The position numbers and the translations under genes are program-made. Shown here piece after piece: positions 8,701-14,301 of a stretch of 18,431 nucleotides of DNA (the first letter of the stretch is position 1; each line of letters begins with the position of its first letter). This DNA comes from CAZKNF01 sp964554105 (GTDB lineage: Bacteria; Bacteroidota; Rhodothermia; Rhodothermales; VXPQ01): contig CAZKNF010000066.1 in NCBI GenBank assembly GCA_964554105.1, positions 1 through 18,431 on the forward strand. The letters run 5' to 3'. Below the pieces are notes generated by a model. That model did not search any database. It was not told the origin of the DNA and worked only from the letters and a program-made list of their open reading frames with translations.

Positions 8701-9268
8701 TCAGGTGCGCAGCTTCAGCGAGCTGACCGCAGGCACCGAAGCGCGCTTCGTGAATGCGTGGCGGATCGACGGACGCCGGCAGTTCGGTGAAAGCTGGAGC
8801 GTACGCATGATGACGGCCTATGAACAGAATCGGCTGCAGAGTGCCACCTTCGCATCGCGAAACTACGACATCCGCGCAATACGGTTCGAACCGGAGGCAT
8901 CCTTCCGCATATCATCTCGTTTCCAGATCGTTGGATCACCCTCGTTTGCCGGAAAAAACGATCGGCTCGGCGAACCGAGCGCCCGGGTCGTCAAGTTGCC
9001 GATCGAGCTCCGCTATACGGTACCGCGGAAGCTGCAAATGACTGCGCGCGGCGAGACGGCCCACGTCGCGGTTGACGGTTCTGCCGTCGGCCTCGCCCAG
9101 TTTGAGTTGACTGACGGTCGAGGACCCGGTACGTCGTATCTTTGGTCGTTACGAGGCCAGTACACGCTGAATGAATATCTGAGGGCTACATTTTCGTACG
9201 ATGGGCGCGCCCCATCCGCGGCACCTGTCATCCACACGATGCAAATTCAACTCAGTGCGCTTTTTTAG
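5738..9268 (+). CDS. Large outer-membrane/surface protein, uncharacterised Bacteroidota-type family with EF-hand-like loop
   Basis: The product has 1176 residues with a signal peptide at about 1-24 (core LVFSLIIFGTL, ending SADAQ). Conserved-looking blocks are GSITRGILAGNNRDV (142-156), DENTPILPEGTTQRIEEF (from 182), GDFDLQF followed by ARFSRKLQGASF (216-239), and a block at 297-345. That last block contains PGSETVYVDG, then a DY-x-IDY-x-x-AEI-x-FTP stretch and a closing RVEFQY. Residues 860-871 are DTDGDGVVEIDE, a fit to the canonical EF-hand calcium loop, followed by FVPE. The second half is rich in alternating strands and the protein ends in LSALF, so I infer an outer-membrane barrel C-terminus. 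From memory, these blocks recur in large envelope proteins of Bacteroidota and the calcium-like block also in SprA-type proteins, but this one is about half the length of SprA. The function is unknown. Confidence 0.8.
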   Translation: MISRLVFSLIIFGTLSCGALSADAQERGDIVHRDTLSGAQPQPFSLRALIVPGSERILVDSVRVDTSRYRIQYRYGRLWIDELADTSDVVAEYRTFPFELEDVYRMRTITDTAWAEPSDVRTDALPETADDPFAVSGLTHSGSITRGILAGNNRDVTVESGLRLELSGEIADNVHVQAALTDENTPILPEGTTQRIEEFDRVFIGIEAPYGTAQLGDFDLQFAATEFARFSRKLQGASFTVDPQAANVPNLAQGVVTVAGATSRGVYRSQRLEPIDGVQGPYRLEGNQAERFILVVPGSETVYVDGQQLVRGETNDYTIDYATAEIQFTPSIIVTDDLRIRVEFQYTTNQFTRSLIASEAETRFWTSDEGTSRARFGASFLREADSREFGQEFGFGREDSLALVNAGDDLAATGGAEQVEFDPEASFVQYLREAIVQPDGSVDTIYAAVDQRPPDTVAVYRVQFSRVGEGLGSYERVGRAVNGILYEFRGEGQGEYLPIRILPSPKQQQLLDFHGGLEPLRGVEIFGEWARSMLDANRLSPLDADDDQGNAYLMGVRLTEMPVGPMRVTGEIRRRFTAATFESFDRIRPIEFDRRWNLLDRSITATGGVLDAGDERIDEGNLRLDVTAATNLRAEIGRLELGSTFEGVRRAGFFEMGEDGLPLLDYRIEQVDSRDGIAEEDGRWLRQLGTVRYPTLEGRLSPRLQIEHERRRQRVIGTDSLSEGSFHFVEVRPGVAWETGDVELDGFVEYRNESDWIDGTIDDAARSWTAQTAFGYAPSSTFDVQGSVGYRNRRFTERFRIDQQREDVESLILRWNTKYQPLQEAVQINWMYEGLSERTPTLQEIYVRTGPEIGQYVWVDTDGDGVVEIDEFVPESLPNEGNYVKTFVPSDELIPVVNVQTRLRLELDPAKLWRDAESTWRRRLALVTSRTIVEIREKTRDPNITAVYLLDLSRFRRPQQTLNGRLRLSQDFFFFRGRPDYGLDVSFNQVRSFSELTAGTEARFVNAWRIDGRRQFGESWSVRMMTAYEQNRLQSATFASRNYDIRAIRFEPEASFRISSRFQIVGSPSFAGKNDRLGEPSARVVKLPIELRYTVPRKLQMTARGETAHVAVDGSAVGLAQFELTDGRGPGTSYLWSLRGQYTLNEYLRATFSYDGRAPSAAPVIHTMQIQLSALF

Positions 9269-9281
9269 CAATACATCCGGC

Positions 9282-9572
9282 ATGGAGAGAACACGAAGCG
9301 GTACCTTATCCGTCATCGGCGTCGCTGGGGTCTTGCTCGGCGCGGCTGCACTCTCGTTTTTATTTTATCGCCTGGTCGGATTCCCCGGAAATATTCCGCT
9401 CGCATTCGGATCGGCCGTCCTCCTGGCCGAGGTCATCGAGATCAACGTCACCCACGGCTCCGCAGGCCTGACTCGATGGACATTCACGAAGGCCGTCTTC
9501 CATGGCATCCTGACGGCAGCAGCATGCTGGCTGGGGGTCTGGATCGTGGAGTCGCTGGGCTGGATTGGATGA
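9282..9572 (+). CDS. Small three-helix integral membrane protein, unknown function
   Basis: The product has 96 residues, starting at ATG 9282 (MERTRSG). The frame stays open upstream into the preceding gene, but this ATG sits 13 bp after that gene's stop and gives a natural N-terminus. Three hydrophobic segments are visible: about 9-30 (VIGVAGVLLGAAALSFLF), 36-54 (NIPLAFGSAVLLAEVIEI) and 73-94 (FHGILTAAACWLGVWIVESL). The short N-terminus carries two Arg, and a short connector holds His, Arg and Lys. I do not recognise the family. Its stop overlaps the phosphatase start in an ATGA, implying translational coupling. A membrane partner or anchor for the phosphatase is therefore a reasonable inference, not something the sequence proves. 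Confidence 0.75.
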   Translation: MERTRSGTLSVIGVAGVLLGAAALSFLFYRLVGFPGNIPLAFGSAVLLAEVIEINVTHGSAGLTRWTFTKAVFHGILTAAACWLGVWIVESLGWIG

Positions 9573-10882
9573 TGTCATCAGAACTCTCAGCATCGGAGAT
9601 GGCCTCGCGTCTGCAGAAGCTCGAATCAGAGAATCGCCGGCTAAAGCGGGCTGTCGAAGAGCTCTCGGTGCTGAACGATCTCAGTCGTGAGATCGGCGCC
9701 TCACTCGATTCAGACGAGATCATGGGAGTGATCATCAGGCGATCACTCGAGGCGGTGCGGGCGGAGCAGGGCGTTATCACCCTCGTCGACGAAGATCTGA
9801 AGCAGCCCCTCAAAACGCTCGTTCGCACGCGGTCGAAATCGGCCGACCATTCCGCCTTCCATCTCGACCAGGCCATTCTCGGATGGATGCTGCTGAACCG
9901 CACGCCTATCGTCATCAACGCCCCCGGCGACGACGACCGATTCAGCGGAGTAAAATGGCACGAGGAAATACGCAGCACGGTGAGTGCGCCGCTTCTGATT
10001 CGATCGCGCCTGATCGGCGCCGTCACGCTCTACAACAGTCGATCGCCGCAGGGATTTTCGGAGGATGATCGGCGCCTCCTGGCCATTATCGGCGCCCAGT
10101 CGGCCCAGATCGTAGAGAATGCGCGGCTGTACGAGGAAGAACGCGCCCTCATCCGCGTTCGTGAGGAATTGCGCCTGGCCGCCGAGATCCAGCAAAAGCT
10201 GCTTCCAGACGAGGCGCCGGATGTTGCCGGCTACGATTTCGCCGGCCGGAGCATCCCCGCGCAAAGTGTCGGAGGGGATTATTTCGACTACGTCGTGCTC
10301 GCTCCTCGGCGCATCGCGGCATGCGTGGCGGACGTGTCCGGAAAGGGCCTGCCGGCTGCTTTGATGATGGCGAACGTACAGGCGGCGTTTCGAGCACAGG
10401 CGGGCGCCCACACGTCCGCGGCCGCCTGCCTGATGGCGCTCAATCGCCTGCTGTATCAGAGCATGCGCCGTGGCTCATTCGTCACGATCGTCTATGGTAT
10501 GCTGGATGCCGACGCGCATCTGGTGGATCTGGCGAACGCCGGACACAATCGCCCCATCGTCTGGCGCGCCGGAGGGCACGTCGAGCGAATCGACACGGCC
10601 GGAATGCTGGCCGGTGCGGTGGAGGAGATCACGCTGCCCGGCGTTTCCGTACCGCTCGGTCTCGGTGACGTCCTCGTCCTTTACTCCGACGGCGTTACTG
10701 AGGCCGTGAATCGCGAACGCGAGGAGTTCGGAGAGGACCGTCTGATCTCTGCCCTGCACGACTCCCACGATTTGCCGAGTGCCCAGATCGTCGAAAAGGT
10801 GATCGATTCCGTCAGCGCGCACGTCGGAACTGCGGATCCCCACGACGACATCACCGTTGCCGTCATCAAACGGTTCGAATGA
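9569..10882 (+). CDS. GAF domain - SpoIIE/PP2C serine phosphatase (RsbU-like)
   Basis: The product has 437 residues: a short coiled coil (about 11-33), a GAF sensor domain (about 40-187), a helical linker (188-212) that includes EIQQKLLP, and a PPM/SpoIIE phosphatase domain (213-437). Metal-binding and catalytic motifs are all present: GGDYFD (235-240), DVSGKG (255-260), NAGHN (323-327), SDGVTEA (373-379) and DDIT (426-429). RsbU-type enzymes dephosphorylate an anti-sigma-factor antagonist (STAS protein) in partner-switch signalling, and GAF domains bind small ligands or signal by dimerisation. No STAS protein or RsbW-type kinase is encoded nearby, so the target is unknown. I chose ATG 9569 because it forms an ATGA overlap with the upstream stop; a more upstream start at 9476 would lie inside the membrane-protein gene. 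Confidence 0.93.
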   Translation: MMSSELSASEMASRLQKLESENRRLKRAVEELSVLNDLSREIGASLDSDEIMGVIIRRSLEAVRAEQGVITLVDEDLKQPLKTLVRTRSKSADHSAFHLDQAILGWMLLNRTPIVINAPGDDDRFSGVKWHEEIRSTVSAPLLIRSRLIGAVTLYNSRSPQGFSEDDRRLLAIIGAQSAQIVENARLYEEERALIRVREELRLAAEIQQKLLPDEAPDVAGYDFAGRSIPAQSVGGDYFDYVVLAPRRIAACVADVSGKGLPAALMMANVQAAFRAQAGAHTSAAACLMALNRLLYQSMRRGSFVTIVYGMLDADAHLVDLANAGHNRPIVWRAGGHVERIDTAGMLAGAVEEITLPGVSVPLGLGDVLVLYSDGVTEAVNREREEFGEDRLISALHDSHDLPSAQIVEKVIDSVSAHVGTADPHDDITVAVIKRFE

Positions 10883-10951
10883 CGGCACTTTGCGCCGCAG
10901 TGCACCCGAGTATGTGGGAATCTGTTTGGATTCGGGCGAAGACATGCATGC

Positions 10952-11006
10952 GACGCCGGCGCCGGCGGCCTATCCCTTCTCGGGATCTCCAGACGCCGGC
11001 GCCGGT
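10952..11006. repeat. Two direct copies of a GC-rich palindrome, 40 bp apart, flanking a hairpin
   Basis: GACGCCGGCGCCGG occurs at 10952-10965 and again at 10992-11005. Each copy contains the self-complementary CCGGCGCCGG, so the copies can pair with each other or fold singly. Between them ATCCC (10972-10976) and GGGAT (10982-10986) form a 5-bp stem with loop TTCTC. The region lies downstream of the phosphatase gene and facing a convergent small gene, so it may help end transcription or shape the mRNA 3' end. Confidence 0.6.
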
Positions 11007-11031
11007 GTATAGGTAGTGACTCGGAGGCGGA

Positions 11032-11049
11032 GGGTCGGCGTTCCGACCC
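11032..11049. terminator. Perfect 7-bp stem with tetraloop between convergent genes
   Basis: GGGTCGG (11032-11038), loop CGTT, CCGACCC (11043-11049). It begins four bases past the minus-strand stop of the 49-residue gene and about 150 bases past the plus-strand phosphatase stop. No T-run follows on either strand, so intrinsic termination is plausible but not certain. Confidence 0.5.
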
Positions 11050-11053
11050 CGGG

Positions 11054-11203
11054 CTAAACTACTCTCCGCCCGCGTACGAGATTAAGGATGAGCACGATGA
11101 CGGCGACGACCAGTAAAATGTGCAGCACACCGCCGAGTGTATATCCGCTGACAAGTCCGAGCAGCCAGAGGATTAGTAAGATAATGATGATTGTCCACAG
11201 CAT
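11054..11203 (-). CDS. 49-residue lmo0937-like (DUF5670-type) membrane peptide
   Basis: MLWTIIIILLILWLLGLVSG begins a 49-residue product. It has two hydrophobic helices (about 2-18 and 25-43) separated by SGYTLGG and ending in a basic VRGRR tail. This layout (M-L-W/Y, hydrophobic helix, GY-x-GG, HILLVVA, V-x-x-L) is that of the lmo0937 family of tiny membrane proteins, recognised from memory; their role is not established, although some are stress-related. The frame stays open further upstream, but ATG 11203 gives exactly the family length. On the mRNA a perfect hairpin precedes the start by ten bases. It is divergent from the oxidoreductase gene. Confidence 0.8.
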   Translation of the reverse strand: MLWTIIIILLILWLLGLVSGYTLGGVLHILLVVAVIVLILNLVRGRRVV

Positions 11204-11213
11204 CGTTTCAACC

Positions 11214-11229
11214 CCCGCGATTTCGCGGG
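11214..11229 (-). promoter_or_regulatory. Leader hairpin just upstream of the 49-residue membrane peptide
   Basis: CCCGCGATTTCGCGGG is a near-complete dyad: CCCGCGA and TCGCGGG pair over 7 bp with two bases between, or over 6 bp with an ATTT/AAAT loop. On the minus-strand transcript it ends ten bases before the ATG, and its 3' arm runs into a G-run that is the only ribosome-binding candidate. It could therefore limit ribosome access. This is inferred from position alone. Confidence 0.45.
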
Positions 11230-11372
11230 CTCTGGTTCCGAGGTTGTTGAGTTCGGCGTAAATAAGAGCCCGAGGGACCCAAAGTTCTGCGCATGCACCC
11301 GAGTTGGCGTATATATAACAGGTGTGACGCTCAGGCAACTGCGCCAAAAAGTATTCAAATAGAGCCAAGACC

Positions 11373-11378
11373 AGGAGG
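11373..11378 (+). promoter_or_regulatory. Strong Shine-Dalgarno AGGAGG deciding a GTG start
   Basis: AGGAGG ends five bases before GTG 11384. It supports the GTG as the true start of the oxidoreductase, just before the twin-arginine leader. Most other genes in this window lack such a clear site. Confidence 0.85.
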
Positions 11379-11383
11379 TTCAC

Positions 11384-12700
11384 GTGACTGCTCCATCGAA
11401 GGAAGGCGTTTCACGCCGGGAATTTGTCAAGTCTACCGCCGCCGCAGCGGCCGGCGCCTCGTTCATGCTCGGTGCAAACAGGTTCGCCTACGCGGCGGGG
11501 TCAGACCGATTGCGCGTCGGACTTATCGGATGCGGCGGCCGAGGTACCGGTGCTGCCGCAGACGCTGTAGCCGCCGCCGAGGGCGTCGAGATCTACGCGA
11601 TGGGAGATCTGTTCGAGGATCGTCTCGAGGATTCTCGCCGCCGCCTCGAAGAAAATCTCGGCGAGGCGATGCAAGTGACAGATGACCGCACGTTCACCGG
11701 CTTCGACAACTACAAGCATGTCATCGACGCCGACGTAGATATGATCATTCTGGCCACACCTCCCGGTTTCAGGCCGATCCATTTTCGATACGCCGTAGAC
11801 GCCGGAAAGCATGTCTTCATGGAGAAGCCGACCAACGTTGACGTCGCGGGCTACGCCTCGATCGTCGAGTCGGGTGAGCTGGCGCGGCAGAAGGGACTAT
11901 CCGTCGTAGCCGGAACCCTGTACCGCCGGCAGCCCAGTTTCGTTGAGGCGATAGACGAGATTCACAACGGCGCGATCGGCGAGATCGTCGGTGCGCAGGC
12001 CTACTATCTGACGGGACCCATCTGGCTGCGCGACAGGGAGCCGGGTATGTCGGATATGGAGTGGCAGTGCCGAAACTGGTACTACTTCAACTGGCTCTCC
12101 GGCGATCACATCGTCGAGCAATTCGTCCATAACCTCGACGTACTCAACTGGGTCTTCGAGGGGCATCCCGAAAGCGCGCTCGCGATGGGCGGTCGTCTCG
12201 TGCGAGTCGACCCGTCGTACGGCCATATCTACGATCACTTCAGCGTGGAATACGTCTATCCTGGTGACGTACGGGTCGAAGCGAAGTGCCGGCAGATGGA
12301 GAACACGACGACCCGTGTCACGAACCAGATTATCGGATCCACGGGAATCGCGACACTCGATCCGAATCGATCGATGATTCGTTCCCACGACGGCGAGGTT
12401 GTTTTCCGGCACCCCGAGCGCGGCGGAAACGGATATGTGCAGGAGCACGCAGATCTCATCGCGGCGATCCGCACTAACGATCCGATCAACGAATCGAAGC
12501 AAATTGCAGATAGTACGCTTACCGGAATTCTCGGGCGCGAGAGCGCATACACCGGACAGGAAGTCACCTGGGAGGAGATCCTGAGCGCACAGATGGATCT
12601 GGTACCGAAAGAGTTCGCCTTCACCGAGCTTCCGAACGTGTCCGTACCTCGTCCGGGAGCGACAAAGCTGAGCCGCAACTACGTAGCGGAGCTGGGTTGA
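11384..12700 (+). CDS. Tat-exported Gfo/Idh/MocA family oxidoreductase
   Basis: The product has 438 residues. The leader carries a twin-arginine motif SRREFVK (10-16) followed by a hydrophobic Ala-rich stretch and an AYAAG cleavage region near residue 38, so it should be exported folded by Tat with its nucleotide cofactor already bound. The Rossmann domain begins LRVGLIGCGGRGTGA (43-57). The family motif EKP is at 147-149. The C-terminal alpha/beta domain contains HIVEQFVHNLDVLNW, with His249 and Asp252 in the usual catalytic-helix position. These enzymes oxidise or isomerise sugars, inositols or their derivatives with NAD(P). Many exported members in Bacteroidota-like bacteria act on carbohydrates. 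The substrate cannot be told here, and no sugar-utilisation gene is adjacent. It converges with murA, with only 23 bp between their stops. Confidence 0.92.
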   Translation: MTAPSKEGVSRREFVKSTAAAAAGASFMLGANRFAYAAGSDRLRVGLIGCGGRGTGAAADAVAAAEGVEIYAMGDLFEDRLEDSRRRLEENLGEAMQVTDDRTFTGFDNYKHVIDADVDMIILATPPGFRPIHFRYAVDAGKHVFMEKPTNVDVAGYASIVESGELARQKGLSVVAGTLYRRQPSFVEAIDEIHNGAIGEIVGAQAYYLTGPIWLRDREPGMSDMEWQCRNWYYFNWLSGDHIVEQFVHNLDVLNWVFEGHPESALAMGGRLVRVDPSYGHIYDHFSVEYVYPGDVRVEAKCRQMENTTTRVTNQIIGSTGIATLDPNRSMIRSHDGEVVFRHPERGGNGYVQEHADLIAAIRTNDPINESKQIADSTLTGILGRESAYTGQEVTWEEILSAQMDLVPKEFAFTELPNVSVPRPGATKLSRNYVAELG

Positions 12701-12723
12701 GTCGTAGGGACTGGTGTGAACGG

Positions 12724-14052
12724 TTACCCTGCTTCGACCATGGGCTCGTCTACCGCGGGTTCGGCGAATTCGTCATACTCTGCGCGGCGAATGTGAATCC
12801 CCGCTGCGGATAACTTCCCATCGAGGTTTTCATACCCACGGTCCAGGTGGTAGACGCGCAGGACGTGGGTGTCTCCGCGCGCGACCATTCCGGCCAGCAC
12901 CAGCGAGACGCTTGCACGGAGATCTGTGCTCATGACGGTCGCCGCCTGAAGGTCGTTCGAGCCTTCGACGACTACTTCATTACCCACTACGATCGCGTTG
13001 GCAGCCATCCGGCGCAGTTCCGGAATGTGCTTGAACCGGTCGTAGTAGATCGAATCGAGCACGCGCGCGTTGCCCTCCGCCTGTGACAGCAGCACCGTCC
13101 ATTGGGCCTGCAGATCAGTCGGGAATCCCGGATATACGCCGGTTTCGATCGAAACCGGGTGTATCTTTTCAGGCGCAATCACATCCACATAATCTTTGCC
13201 GAGCGTAAAGCGCGTTCCGGTCTGCGCGAATGCATCGATGAATGCGTCACCGAGATAGTTGGGATCGGCATTTGAAATGTGGACCGGCTCGCCGCCGGGA
13301 TCACCCGCGATCGCTGCGGCGATCATAAACGTTCCGAGCTCGATGCGGTCCGGAGCGTTTCGGAATTCTATTGGGCGCAGGGTCGGGACGCCCTCGATCT
13401 CAAGGGTCGTCGAACCGAGTCCCTCGATGTGCGCCCCCATTGCTTGCAGCATCTCTCCGAAGACGACGACGTCGGGTTCGCGAGCAGCATTCTCGATGCG
13501 TGAGCCGCCCCTAGCCGTCACGGCCGCGAGCATCAAATTGATCGTAGTACCCACGCTGGAAGGATCCATCTCGAAAATCCCTCCGTCGAGCCGATCGCCT
13601 CTCGCTTTGGCGACGACGTAGCCCTGATCCAGGGAAATCTCGGCACCGAGCGCCTCCATGCCCTTCAGGTGCAGATCAACCGGCCGGGGCCCCCAGGCGC
13701 AGCCGCCCGGAAGAGAAACGCGGGCACGTCCGCAGCGGCCGAGCAGCGCACCGAGCATGTAAAAGGAAGCCCGCATCTTTTTGACCAGATCATACGGGGC
13801 CTCGGGGAAATCGACCCTGGAGGCATCGACGGTCAACAAGTGAGATTCCGAATCGAAATGAACGGAAGAGCCGCTGATGCGCAGAACGTGGGCAAACGTC
13901 GTCACGTCCCGAAGATTGGGAACGTTCGTAATCGTCGTCTTTCCCTCTGCCAAGATCGCACCGGCCATGAGCGGAAGTGCGGTGTTCTTAGAGCCGCTCA
14001 CGGGAAGGGTCCCGCGGAGCGTGTGCCCTCCTTCTATTATTAGCTTATCCAT
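12724..14052 (-). CDS. murA: UDP-N-acetylglucosamine 1-carboxyvinyltransferase
   Basis: MurA transfers enolpyruvate from PEP to UDP-GlcNAc, the first committed step of peptidoglycan precursor synthesis, in the cytoplasm. The 442-residue product is slightly longer than the typical 420 because of an acidic C-terminal tail. The N-terminal SGSKNTALPL holds Lys22 and Asn23, which bind UDP-GlcNAc. The active-site loop SLPGGCAWGPRPVDLH contains Cys118, the counterpart of E. coli Cys115; Cys rather than Asp suggests ordinary fosfomycin sensitivity. FPTDLQAQ carries the Asp that acts as general base, and LRASVSLVLAG carries the late conserved Arg. The ATG at 14052 begins MDKLIIEGG, a normal MurA start. 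The gene is convergent with the oxidoreductase and divergent from the cysteine desulfurase. Confidence 0.97.
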   Translation of the reverse strand: MDKLIIEGGHTLRGTLPVSGSKNTALPLMAGAILAEGKTTITNVPNLRDVTTFAHVLRISGSSVHFDSESHLLTVDASRVDFPEAPYDLVKKMRASFYMLGALLGRCGRARVSLPGGCAWGPRPVDLHLKGMEALGAEISLDQGYVVAKARGDRLDGGIFEMDPSSVGTTINLMLAAVTARGGSRIENAAREPDVVVFGEMLQAMGAHIEGLGSTTLEIEGVPTLRPIEFRNAPDRIELGTFMIAAAIAGDPGGEPVHISNADPNYLGDAFIDAFAQTGTRFTLGKDYVDVIAPEKIHPVSIETGVYPGFPTDLQAQWTVLLSQAEGNARVLDSIYYDRFKHIPELRRMAANAIVVGNEVVVEGSNDLQAATVMSTDLRASVSLVLAGMVARGDTHVLRVYHLDRGYENLDGKLSAAGIHIRRAEYDEFAEPAVDEPMVEAG

Positions 14053-14122
14053 TCAGCATCATTCTCGTTGGTCGCCACCGCGAGGTGTAGTACGCGGTCG
14101 ACGCTAAGCAGTACATGAACAC

Positions 14123-14137
14123 ATCGTTACGAACGAT
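14123..14137. promoter_or_regulatory. 15-bp inverted repeat between murA and the cysteine desulfurase
   Basis: ATCGTT-ACG-AACGAT is a perfect dyad with 6-bp arms and a 3-base centre, inside the 249-bp divergent gap and 71 bases upstream of the murA start. Its position suits an operator for a dimeric repressor or a small leader hairpin. I recognise no specific regulator and could not place a convincing promoter beside it. The rest of 14053-14301 shows nothing else I can name. Confidence 0.35.
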
Positions 14138-14301
14138 CAGAGTGCCGGATCTTCCGAGACCGGGTCGCGACGTGATTTTTACAGGTATCGGCGCATGCGC
14201 GGCTGCCTCTACTCGACTACTCACATTTTATCGAGAAAGCGGGATGGAATCTGCACGTAGGATGCGGCGTTTGCAACGATGCACGAGACATTCATTTATC
14301 G

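Noticed and set aside
9476..9568. Upstream extension of the phosphatase start to 9476
   Set aside because: It would read 31 extra residues through the membrane-protein gene. The ATGA overlap at 9569 and the domain layout favour the shorter form.
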